A stretch of DNA of 21,190 nt. It comes from an uncultured Lachnospiraceae bacterium. GTDB lineage: Bacteria > Bacillota > Clostridia > Lachnospirales > Lachnospiraceae. Made by a program: the position numbers and the translations under genes. Positions within the stretch are counted from its first letter, which is position 1. Every line of letters starts with the position of its first letter. The notes beneath the pieces were generated by a model that was given only the letters and a program-made list of their open reading frames with translations, searched no databases and had not been told where the DNA came from. Below, one piece after another: positions 1 through 6,549 of this stretch. The stretch spans positions 1 to 21,190 of the forward strand of contig CAKQXY010000055.1 in assembly GCA_934292725.1 (NCBI GenBank), in the 5' to 3' direction.

Positions 1-128
1 GCCAGTTCCACCTCTACCCCAAAAATCTGCTTTTGCTTTAGATCGCGCAGTGCGCACTCGCGAAGCAGGTAAACTGCCGGGTTGGAATGAATATATTTTG
101 AATTGATTGCCACTAGAAGGCACCGCAT
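1..128 (-). CDS. B12-binding domain radical SAM protein, N-terminal part only
   Basis: Reading leftward from the ATG at 128-126, the first 42 residues begin MRCLLVAINSKYIHSN and continue with PAVYLLRECAL. This is the opening beta-strand and helix of the cobalamin-binding-like domain found at the N-terminus of B12-binding/DUF4080 radical SAM proteins, where LLxAINxKYxHSN is typical. The gene runs off the left edge, so the CxxxCxxC radical SAM motif cannot be seen and the reaction is unknown. The start is supported by an AAAGGAG ribosome binding site about 9 bases upstream (plus-strand 138-144) and by a good sigma-A-type promoter at 158-186. The family call rests on a short stretch. Family members usually carry an Fe-S cluster and act in the cytoplasm. 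Confidence 0.7.
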   Translation of the reverse strand, partial: MRCLLVAINSKYIHSNPAVYLLRECALRDLKQKQIFGVEVEL

Positions 129-140
129 AATAAAATACTC

Positions 141-177
141 CTTTTGATTTTCTGTATACCATACAGTGTATCAAAAG
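141..177. promoter_or_regulatory. Nested palindrome over the radical SAM gene promoter (putative operator)
   Basis: CTTTTGAT (141-148) pairs with ATCAAAAG (170-177), and inside it CTGTAT (152-157) pairs with ATACAG (161-166) around a 3-base centre. Three-base unpaired steps separate inner and outer arms. The dyad is centred on the -10 box and touches the ribosome binding site. A start near 150 would put only half of the symmetry in the mRNA, so it is more likely a repressor site than an RNA hairpin. The binding protein is unknown. Confidence 0.5.
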
Positions 178-186
178 GATTATCAA
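158..186 (-). promoter_or_regulatory. Sigma-A-type promoter of the radical SAM gene
   Basis: On the minus strand TTGATA (186-181) is followed after 17 bases by TATGGT (163-158), about 30 bases ahead of the ATG. Confidence 0.6.
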
Positions 187-231
187 AGAGCAATCATTTT
201 AAATTAAATATATATCAATAAATCTTGAATT

Positions 232-295
232 ACACTACTTTACAAGTTTTGTGATTGATGATTCTGCTTGGAAAGTAGTGTTTTGTTTTTTTTTT
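232..295 (+). terminator. Plus-strand intrinsic terminator without an obvious gene
   Basis: ACACTACTTT (232-241) pairs perfectly with AAAGTAGTGT (272-281). CAAG/CTTG (243-246 and 267-270) extends the stem, and a T-rich tract with a 10-T run follows to 295. The T tract lies on the plus-strand side, while the other side has no T run. No plus-strand gene ends upstream, and the neighbouring sulfoxide reductase gene is on the minus strand and ends at 306. The remainder of 129-305 holds only the minus-strand promoter and AT-rich sequence. Confidence 0.65.
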
Positions 296-305
296 GCTTA
301 GCCTC

Positions 306-767
306 TTAGAACACTAAGTACTTTTCAAGAATCTTCACGCAATGCTCCAGTCCACTCTGATCCGTCTCATCAAAGCGGTCCAGCTCTGGACTGTCGATAT
401 CAAGTACTGCTGCCACTGCACCGTTCTTGTCATGAATTGGAATTACAATCTCCGAGCGAGATGCACTGTCACATGCTATATGTCCCGGAAACTCATGTAC
501 ATCCTTTACAAGCTGTGTCTCATCCTTTTTTGCTGCTGTTCCGCATACACCTTTTCCAAATGGAATGCGTATGCAGGCATGCTTTCCCTGAAATGGTCCT
601 AGTACAAGCATATTTTCCTTCACAAGATAAAATCCAGCCCAGTTAATATTTTCTAACGCCTCATTTATCGCAGCGGACGCATTTGACAAATTTGCAATCA
701 GATCTGGTTCTCCCTCGATTAATGCCTGAAGCTGCTGTGCAAGAAGTTCATATTTATCGTTACTCAT
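306..767 (-). CDS. msrC: Free methionine-(R)-sulfoxide reductase, GAF type (copy A)
   Basis: This 153-residue single-domain GAF protein matches the free-methionine-(R)-sulfoxide reductase (fRMsr, YebR/MsrC) family in length and motifs. Visible features are NWAGFYL (42-48), the three family cysteines C65 (ACIRIPF), C75 (GVCGTAA) and C99 (HIACDSASRSEIV), and the VLDIDSP strand (121-127). The enzyme reduces free methionine sulfoxide in the cytoplasm using a cysteine relay recharged by thioredoxin. The ATG has AAAGGA about 10 bases upstream. It is about 85 percent identical to the protein at 3821-4285. H63 replaces the proline of copy B (GKPACIRIPF). The gene lies between the radical SAM gene and the AraC regulator, both also on the minus strand. 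Because the cysteines are intact it is probably functional. Confidence 0.85.
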   Translation of the reverse strand: MSNDKYELLAQQLQALIEGEPDLIANLSNASAAINEALENINWAGFYLVKENMLVLGPFQGKHACIRIPFGKGVCGTAAKKDETQLVKDVHEFPGHIACDSASRSEIVIPIHDKNGAVAAVLDIDSPELDRFDETDQSGLEHCVKILEKYLVF

Positions 768-857
768 GATACTTTTTTCCTTTCTACTGGTGTTAAAGTT
801 ATTACTGTTTTTGTTACCACCATTTAATAGTTATCTTGATGGTTATCATGCTACTGA

Positions 858-1769
858 TCAATCCAAGCCCTTCGTGATATGTTTTTCTCTGTATTCTGTC
901 GGTGTCATTTTATAATATTTCTTAAACATTTTGCAAAAATAGTCGACATTTTCAAAACCAACATTTTGAGCGATCACCATTACTTTTTTCTGCGTTGTAA
1001 CCAATAGACTGGCAGATTCCTGCAAACGATATTTTAACAGGTAATGTACTGGTGTGTCATGCAAATATCTTCTAAATAAATTCAATGCCGTGCTTTTACT
1101 CACAACTGCCTGCTCTGCAATATCCTCCAATGAAATTTTTTCTCCAAAATGTTTATGAATATATTGCATCATAAGCTGCAGCCTTGCCTGAGAGGATGTA
1201 AAATTTTCCTTTTTCTCCTCAAGCTTTGTTTCTTCAACATGCAAATAAACCAAATGCCAGAGTTCCTGTATTAAAAAGGACGTTTTCAATTCTGCATCCT
1301 TTTCATCTTTCTGTACTTGCACAATCTTTTCCATGACATGTAATATTTCTGCCTGCCACGGTATTTCTGGCAAAAAAGTCAAGCCTTCCAGCGTGGAATG
1401 TTCGATTGGTTCCACATATTTTTTGTAGATTAAGCTGCTCTGCGGTGCGATAAATGTCGGTACAAAAACAAAATTAGGGATCACTGCTCCCTCTTTTGAA
1501 TAAAAGCGGTGCAGTATCTTAGAGTTTACAAATAAACCTTGTCCCGTTTCAAGCGTAACTTGCTTTTCGCCCACCCAAAACACAGCAGTTCCCTTTTCCA
1601 CATATACAAATTCAAATTCAACATGCCAATGCCATTCAATGCAGTGAAAATCAAACAGTGCTAAATTATCATAGTAAAACCGAAACGGATACGCACTTGT
1701 GCTGTGCCGAATGGTTTCCATCATATTTTCGTCTGTCAAAATTTTATTATAAAATGTGTTAAAATTCAT
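858..1769 (-). CDS. AraC-family transcriptional regulator with cupin sensor domain
   Basis: The protein has 303 residues. An N-terminal cupin/AraC-binding domain lies at about 30-110, with HWHVEFEFVYVEKG carrying the usual histidine/glutamate strand. A C-terminal AraC double helix-turn-helix lies at about 195-297, with SLEDIAEQAVVSKSTALNLF as the first HTH and VMVIAQNVGFENVDYFCKMF as the second, ending in the family-typical MTPTEYRE. Such proteins bind a sugar or other small molecule and activate nearby genes. The ATG at 1769 follows GGGGAGGG by about 10 bases. An upstream GTG at 1796 is in frame but lies on the other side of that site. The gene is divergent from the FHS transporter at 1946, its most likely target, and a TATAAT promoter lies at 1808-1836. 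Confidence 0.9.
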   Translation of the reverse strand: MNFNTFYNKILTDENMMETIRHSTSAYPFRFYYDNLALFDFHCIEWHWHVEFEFVYVEKGTAVFWVGEKQVTLETGQGLFVNSKILHRFYSKEGAVIPNFVFVPTFIAPQSSLIYKKYVEPIEHSTLEGLTFLPEIPWQAEILHVMEKIVQVQKDEKDAELKTSFLIQELWHLVYLHVEETKLEEKKENFTSSQARLQLMMQYIHKHFGEKISLEDIAEQAVVSKSTALNLFRRYLHDTPVHYLLKYRLQESASLLVTTQKKVMVIAQNVGFENVDYFCKMFKKYYKMTPTEYREKHITKGLD

Positions 1770-1800
1770 TCTTTCGAATCCCTCCCCAACCAACACAAAT

Positions 1801-1913
1801 ATACGATATTATACAATAAAAATCAGATATATTCCAGTGAAAATAAAACCATTTTGCGCTATCATACAGCAAGACGTTATCGTATTTGTTCTTTTAAGGT
1901 AAAGACTACGATA
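1801..1913. promoter_or_regulatory. Three TACGATA motifs in the AraC/transporter divergent region
   Basis: ATACGATA at 1801-1808, its reverse complement TATCGTAT at 1878-1885, and TACGATA at 1907-1913 lie in the 176-base spacer between the two divergent genes. The first overlaps the -10 of the AraC gene and the last lies about 33 bases before the transporter ATG. They are candidate binding sites for the AraC regulator. This is inference from repetition and position. Confidence 0.4.
1808..1836 (-). promoter_or_regulatory. Promoter of the AraC regulator gene
   Basis: On the minus strand TGGAAT (1836-1831), a 17-base spacer, then a perfect TATAAT (1813-1808), about 40 bases before the ATG. The weak -35 box is common for regulated promoters. 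Confidence 0.5.
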
Positions 1914-1945
1914 CCAAAAAGTTTAATAGGAAGGATTTTTTCTCT

Positions 1946-3127
1946 ATGAAAAGCAAGTATCAAAAAACGCTGATTGCCTGCTATCTTGGCTTTATCACTC
2001 AGGCAATTACAGCAAATTTTGCGCCGTTGTTGTTTTTGACCTTTCATCGGACGTATCAGATTTCACTTGGAAGGATAGCTTTTATTTCAACGGCATTTTT
2101 CTTTACGCAGTTGCTTATTGATTTGTTCTGTGCAAAATACGTAGACAAAATCGGATACCGAAAAAGCGTTGTCGCATCTGAAATTTTCTCCGCTGCCGGA
2201 CTAATCGGACTTGCATTTTTGCCAAGTCTTCTTCCAGATCCTTATGTTGGCATTATGATCAGTGTAATCATTTATGCAATGGGAAGTGGTCTCATCGAAG
2301 TTCTTGTCAGCCCTATTGTAGAAGCATGTCCATTTGATAATAAAGATAGTGTTATGAGCCTTCTGCACTCCTTTTATTGTTGGGGATCTGTTGGTGTTAT
2401 CTTGCTGTCAACGATCTTTTTTGCCATCTTTGGCATTGAAAACTGGCGCATTTTATCCTGCGTCTGGGCTTTGATTCCACTATTCAATACTTTCAACTTC
2501 ATATCCTGTCCAATTGAGTCTTTGACAGAGGAAGGTGAAGGTTTCAGCATACGCCAGCTTTTTCATATTCCAATTTTCTGGATTGCGCTCATTCTTATGG
2601 TCTGTGCCGGTGCAAGTGAGATTTCTATGGCTCAGTGGGCATCAGCTTATGTAGAATCCGCTCTTGGCATTTCAAAAAATATTGGCGATATAATAGGACC
2701 TTGCCTATTCGCCATTATGATGGGCATCAGCCGTTTTTTCTATGGAAAATATGGTGAAAAACTTGATCTGATGAAGTTTATGATCGCTTCTGGCATACTT
2801 TGTCTTATATGCTATCTGCTCGCAGCACTTGCACCGCTTCCATTCTTAAATCTTATCGGATGCGGTTTATGCGGCTTTTCTGTCGGCATCATGTGGCCAG
2901 GCACAATCAGCATTGCTTCACAAAAAATTCCGCTCGGTGGAACTGCTATGTTCGCATTTCTTGCTATGGCAGGTGATCTCGGCGGCTCTGTTGGCCCTGG
3001 CATCGTTGGACTTGTTACACAAGCCGCAAATGATAATTTAAAAATTGGTGTACTTGCTGGCTGTGTTTTCCCAGCTGTCTTAGTTCTTTCTGTTCTTCTG
3101 TTAAAAAGAAAGCGAGCAGAAGGTTAA
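1946..3127 (+). CDS. MFS transporter, FHS-like sugar permease
   Basis: This 393-residue integral membrane protein has about 12 hydrophobic segments and charged loops of major facilitator type. The loop after helix 2 reads CAKYVDKIGYRKSVV (MFS motif A-like), and a long cytoplasmic stretch near residues 190-205 (CPIESLTEEGEGFS) separates the two halves. PGTISIASQKIPLGGTAMFA and GDLGGSVGPGIVG in the C-terminal half resemble the fucose/galactose:proton symporter (FHS) group. The ATG follows AGGAAGGA by about 11 bases. It probably imports a sugar or small glycoside under control of the divergent AraC gene, and the DUF1349 gene begins 56 bases after its stop. The substrate cannot be read from sequence. 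Confidence 0.8.
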   Translation: MKSKYQKTLIACYLGFITQAITANFAPLLFLTFHRTYQISLGRIAFISTAFFFTQLLIDLFCAKYVDKIGYRKSVVASEIFSAAGLIGLAFLPSLLPDPYVGIMISVIIYAMGSGLIEVLVSPIVEACPFDNKDSVMSLLHSFYCWGSVGVILLSTIFFAIFGIENWRILSCVWALIPLFNTFNFISCPIESLTEEGEGFSIRQLFHIPIFWIALILMVCAGASEISMAQWASAYVESALGISKNIGDIIGPCLFAIMMGISRFFYGKYGEKLDLMKFMIASGILCLICYLLAALAPLPFLNLIGCGLCGFSVGIMWPGTISIASQKIPLGGTAMFAFLAMAGDLGGSVGPGIVGLVTQAANDNLKIGVLAGCVFPAVLVLSVLLLKRKRAEG

Positions 3128-3183
3128 CTTTATAGCAAATACAAATTAAACTATAGTTTCAAACACGAAAGGAGCAATTTACA

Positions 3184-3774
3184 ATGAATTTTCAATGGCT
3201 GAATGAAAGCAATTTAACAAAAGAAGGTGAAAAAATCACCATCTATGCCCCAGCAGGAACTGATTTTTTCTGCAATGACGGCACTGTTTCCGAGGAAGGC
3301 GTTACCCCGGAATCTCTTCACAATGCACCTTTTTATTATACCGAACTTTCCGGCGACTTTGTACTGACAGTTAAAGTATCTCATGATTTCAAAGACACCT
3401 ATGACTCCTCTTCACTCATGGTTATGGAAGATCTGAAAAACTGGGCAAAAAGCTGTTTTGAAAAAACGGATTTTGGCACACACGCCGCTGTCAGTGTTGT
3501 TACAAAAAACGGCCGCTCCGATGATGCCAATGGATGCAACCTCTCCGGCAATACCGCATGGCTTCGAATCTGCAGAGTCAACAATTCTTTCTCTTTCTTA
3601 TACTCTGAAGATGGTACACATTTCTACATGACAAGATTTTTCAATCTTTCCGGAATGGAAACCGTAAAAGTTGGTATGCTTGCACAGGCACCACAGGGCG
3701 ACGGTGGTTATCGCGTTTACGAAAATCTGACCTTTGAAAAAAGAACTGTTAAAAATATCCGCGCTGGCGAATAA
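3184..3774 (+). CDS. DUF1349 domain-containing protein (concanavalin-like fold)
   Basis: The protein has 196 residues and no signal peptide, so it is cytoplasmic. It matches the DUF1349 family: FQWLNE at the start, a strand pair ending in AGTDFFCNDGT, then ELSGDFVLTVKVSHDFKDTYDSSSLMV, ENAKNWAKSCFE-like helix, AVSVVTKNGRSDDANG, and WLRICRVNNSFSFLYSEDGTHF with RVYENLTFEKR at the end. The family adopts a concanavalin A-like jelly-roll and is often found with carbohydrate genes, but its reaction is not established. A clear AAAGGAG site precedes the ATG. The 56-base gap to the transporter suggests a two-gene operon, so this protein may handle the imported sugar. Confidence 0.85.
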   Translation: MNFQWLNESNLTKEGEKITIYAPAGTDFFCNDGTVSEEGVTPESLHNAPFYYTELSGDFVLTVKVSHDFKDTYDSSSLMVMEDLKNWAKSCFEKTDFGTHAAVSVVTKNGRSDDANGCNLSGNTAWLRICRVNNSFSFLYSEDGTHFYMTRFFNLSGMETVKVGMLAQAPQGDGGYRVYENLTFEKRTVKNIRAGE

Positions 3775-3820
3775 AAGTTGTCTATTTTCATGACTGATCA
3801 TTGATTTTCACTCACAAAAA

Positions 3821-4285
3821 TTAGAAACGCAAATACGTTTCAAGTACATTCGCACATAGTTCCATTCCTCTCTGGTCCGCCTCATCAAAGCGGGCCAGAT
3901 ATGGACTGTCGATATCAATTACTGCCGCTACTGCACCATTTTTGTCATGAATCGGAATGACAATCTCTGAGCGCGATGCACTGTCACACGCAATATGCCC
4001 TGGAAATTCATGCACATCTTTGACAAGCTGCGTATGGTTCTTCTGTGCTGCGGTTCCGCATACCCCTTTTCCAAACGGGATGCGGATGCAGGCAGGCTTT
4101 CCCTGAAATGGTCCTAATACGAGCATTCCATCTTTCACTAGATAAAATCCAGCCCAGTTAATGTTGCCCAGTGCTTCGTTAATTGCAGCGGACGCATTAG
4201 ACAGATTTGCTATCAGATCCGGTTCTCCCTCGATTAATGCCTGAAGCTGCTGTGCAAGAAGTTCATATTTACTGCTATTACTCAT
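3821..4285 (-). CDS. msrC: Free methionine-(R)-sulfoxide reductase, GAF type (copy B)
   Basis: At 154 residues this is a close paralogue of the protein at 306-767, differing at roughly 23 positions, mostly after residue 125 and around residues 80-85. The family cysteines are present at C66, C76 and C100, within GKPACIRIPF, GVCGTAA and HIACDSASRSEIV. The canonical proline P64 is kept here, so copy B is closer to the usual family sequence. AAAGGA lies about 12 bases before the ATG, slightly farther than in copy A. The 80 bases upstream resemble those of copy A (a shared CTGTTTTTGTTA-like segment and TTTTCCTTTCTA near the start), so the duplicated unit includes the promoter region. It follows the AlbA_2 gene on the same strand with an 81-base gap. 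Confidence 0.85.
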   Translation of the reverse strand: MSNSSKYELLAQQLQALIEGEPDLIANLSNASAAINEALGNINWAGFYLVKDGMLVLGPFQGKPACIRIPFGKGVCGTAAQKNHTQLVKDVHEFPGHIACDSASRSEIVIPIHDKNGAVAAVIDIDSPYLARFDEADQRGMELCANVLETYLRF

Positions 4286-4366
4286 AATGCTATGTTTTCC
4301 TTTCTATCAGCTATTGAAATTATCACTGTTTTTGTTATCACTATTTCAAACTATCATTACTAATTC

Positions 4367-5695
4367 TTATGCTAACACATAATAGCTATGTTTTCCAGCT
4401 CCCTGAGCCTTCATTTGTCCTTTTTCGCATAATTCCTTGATCAACTTAAATGCTTTTGTCGAACCGGAACCAACTAATTCCTCAACTTGTTTTCTGGTTA
4501 TTTTTCCATTTTCACTGACAAAATCAAGCACTTTTTGTTGCTGCTTATCCGAAGTTTTTTTCGTCTTTGGCGACTCTGCCTGAGTAAACTCTCTACCCGA
4601 CTTTTCTATCTCATTTCGATTTGGAAGCGTCACACGAAAAACGCCTTTGGCAGTTTCAAATTCTGGCTGCATTGGTTCGCCTTTATAGGATCTTTGAATT
4701 TTTCCAATTCCTGTGCCATAACTTTCAATCAACCGCATTCGATAAAAACAAGCTGCCAAATTTGGATTTCTTGACTGCGAAACGCCAAGAAATATTGATT
4801 TTAATTCAAGGCCAGAAATCAACCCTCCAAGTGAGACAAACTCCATCCGATCTTCATAAATGTTAATCAAATTACTTGCACTAAATGAATAATCACGATG
4901 TACAACACTATTTAATAGCGCTTCTCTTACCGCTTCTTCTGGATAATCCCTCTTATCAGTTCGATTAAGTCCTGAAAAACTGGCTTTTGTCCTATTAACA
5001 AGATTTATAAATTCATATACGTCTTCCAACTGCTTTAAAATTGATCCTGAAAATTCTTTCCGATCTCGAAAAATTTCTTTATCAATTCCTTGAAACAATG
5101 CCACTTTTATTGTTGTTTCACACTGATCAGAAAGCAGTAATGCCAAATTGGTGTATAGCCCATCTTCTCCTATTAATTTTAATGTTTTCATTTGGGCAGG
5201 ACCTATCGCAATTGATCGTGCCTCCATTTGTGCTGTAAATTCTTTAAATGTTAATTCCTGATTCATACTCCTGCACGATTCAAAAGATCTTCCACTATTC
5301 TCAACAATCATTTCACGAATCCCTTCTTCCGTCATCGGTTGAGTTGAACTTCCTTTGCGCACATATACGCCACTTGGCTTCAAGCCCTTCTCTCTAAGAT
5401 AATATGGACGGTTTGTTCCTGTTGTTACATGAATTTCAACAACATGCTTCCCTTCCATTTGTTCCGCCTGTACTTTAACAAATGGCATTATATCTGGTGC
5501 AATAGAATCTTTTAATGAATTTACAATTTGAAGCATTACAGAATCAGGATCTTCCACGCCAATTACAGCTCCATCTTTACGGATGCCGACATATACAACA
5601 CCACCATCTGCATTGGCAAATCCAATTACTTCTTTTCGAATATCCGAAACATATTCCTGCTTAAACTCAATATTTTGGTTTTCAAAAGAAAGCAT
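4367..5695 (-). CDS. AlbA_2/Schlafen-domain putative transcriptional regulator with HATPase_c_4 domain
   Basis: The protein has 442 residues. The N-terminal AlbA_2 (Schlafen-like) domain spans about 1-125, shown by NIEFKQEY (8-15), ANADGGVVYVGI (27-38) and VYVRKGSSTQPMT (110-122). A GHKL-like HATPase_c_4 region follows at about 250-345 (REALLNSVVHRDYS, then ESYGTGIGKI). A variable linker leads to a C-terminal winged helix at about 383-442 (QQQKVLDFVSENGKITRKQVEELV). Such proteins are annotated as putative DNA-binding regulators or helicase-like proteins. Some relatives sit in defence loci, but nothing nearby supports a defence role here. The ATG at 5695 has AAAGGA about 12 bases upstream and is preferred over an in-frame start at 5776 that would lie upstream of the promoter. 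The inverted repeat at its promoter suggests autoregulation. Confidence 0.85.
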   Translation of the reverse strand: MLSFENQNIEFKQEYVSDIRKEVIGFANADGGVVYVGIRKDGAVIGVEDPDSVMLQIVNSLKDSIAPDIMPFVKVQAEQMEGKHVVEIHVTTGTNRPYYLREKGLKPSGVYVRKGSSTQPMTEEGIREMIVENSGRSFESCRSMNQELTFKEFTAQMEARSIAIGPAQMKTLKLIGEDGLYTNLALLLSDQCETTIKVALFQGIDKEIFRDRKEFSGSILKQLEDVYEFINLVNRTKASFSGLNRTDKRDYPEEAVREALLNSVVHRDYSFSASNLINIYEDRMEFVSLGGLISGLELKSIFLGVSQSRNPNLAACFYRMRLIESYGTGIGKIQRSYKGEPMQPEFETAKGVFRVTLPNRNEIEKSGREFTQAESPKTKKTSDKQQQKVLDFVSENGKITRKQVEELVGSGSTKAFKLIKELCEKGQMKAQGAGKHSYYVLA

Positions 5696-5730
5696 ATTTA
5701 TACCGTCCTTTCTTGTTTTACTCTTTCCAC

Positions 5731-5770
5731 TTCTTTCTCTTATTATATGAAAGTGAGAAAGAAACGTCAA
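5731..5770 (-). promoter_or_regulatory. Consensus promoter embedded in an inverted repeat
   Basis: On the minus strand TTGACG (5770-5765), a 17-base spacer and a perfect TATAAT (5747-5742) lie about 47 bases ahead of the AlbA_2 gene. TTCTTTCTC (5731-5739) and GAGAAAGAA (5755-5763) form 9-base inverted arms that straddle the -10, a fitting geometry for a repressor dimer. Confidence 0.65.
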
Positions 5771-5850
5771 GAGCAAGAAAGAAAGTTCTAATTTCCTTTT
5801 ATTTACAAAAATCGGATAGGAAAACCCACAATTTTAACCATAGGAATATG

Positions 5851-6492
5851 TTACACCATCAAAATCGGATCAATTACAAGGAAGTTATTTCCGCAAGCTT
5901 TCTCACGATCAAAATGACTCTCTGGGTCGACTGCCATCCAACCATCTATTACTTTTGATTCTTCCTCTTTTCCTGTAATATTTACGTTGTGACGCGGCTC
6001 CTCAAAATACGAAAACAGAACATTTTCATGCAGTGATATATATTGATATTTATCTCCCTTAAGCAATCCTTCCTGAACAATTGCATAATGCCAATAAGTA
6101 TAAGAAAACAGCTTTTCTGGTTTTAAAAATGCAATACGACCAATGCGGTTCTCATTTGAAGCACGCTCTTTTACCCACTCAGAAATATCACCAGGAATAC
6201 TGTGATGATAAATATGATACATAGGTGCCCACGGTGTTAATCCGTTTTCCTCCGGCCACTGCTCCATATAAGGTGCTAGTGGTGCAAAAAGTGTCTCTGG
6301 GCAAATACCTTCCTGTAGTGTTTCCATATACAAAAACAACATATTTTTATGCTGATACAAACATACAGTCAGTACCTTGTTCTGCTCCTTTTGTTCCTGC
6401 ACAAGTGTTTTTGTCTGAGCGAGTGCGGTGTCCCAATCCTCCTTTAAAATACCTGTTTTTACGCAACCGCGATATTCACTTCTTTGAATCAT
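5851..6492 (-). CDS. Putative L-rhamnose-mutarotase-like protein with two similar halves
   Basis: This 213-residue soluble protein is not assigned with certainty. Two halves look alike. Residues 8-58 contain a strand, ILKEDWDTALAQTKTLVQEQ, and MLFLYMET. Residues 116-166 contain RIGRIAFLKPEKLFSYTYWH and VLFSYFEEPR. The pattern of a basic strand, KPE-helix, strand and LFxYxE is that of L-rhamnose mutarotase-type dimeric alpha/beta-barrel proteins, which are about 105 residues each, so this may be a fused tandem. It starts 57 bases after the FG-GAP gene and has GAGAGGA about 12 bases before the ATG, so the two genes are probably co-transcribed. A role in epimerising rhamnose- or uronate-containing sugars would suit the context but is inferred. 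Confidence 0.4.
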   Translation of the reverse strand: MIQRSEYRGCVKTGILKEDWDTALAQTKTLVQEQKEQNKVLTVCLYQHKNMLFLYMETLQEGICPETLFAPLAPYMEQWPEENGLTPWAPMYHIYHHSIPGDISEWVKERASNENRIGRIAFLKPEKLFSYTYWHYAIVQEGLLKGDKYQYISLHENVLFSYFEEPRHNVNITGKEEESKVIDGWMAVDPESHFDREKACGNNFLVIDPILMV

Positions 6493-6549
6493 AGTTTTTT
6501 AGTTTCCTCTCTTTTGTCATTTCTATATCCGTAATCATTCTTTTTATTA

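Noticed and set aside
1770..1796. Upstream GTG start for the AraC regulator
   Set aside because: The strong GGGGAGGG ribosome site lies downstream of this GTG and directly before the ATG at 1769.
4372..4383. CTAACACATAAT also found at 11169-11180 near the lyase inverted repeat
   Set aside because: The first copy lies in the final codons of the AlbA_2 gene and lacks the second arm. It is probably chance in AT-rich DNA.
4367..5776. Schlafen-type protein as part of a defence island
   Set aside because: Neighbours are sulfoxide reductase and sugar-metabolism genes. No toxin, nuclease or restriction gene is adjacent.
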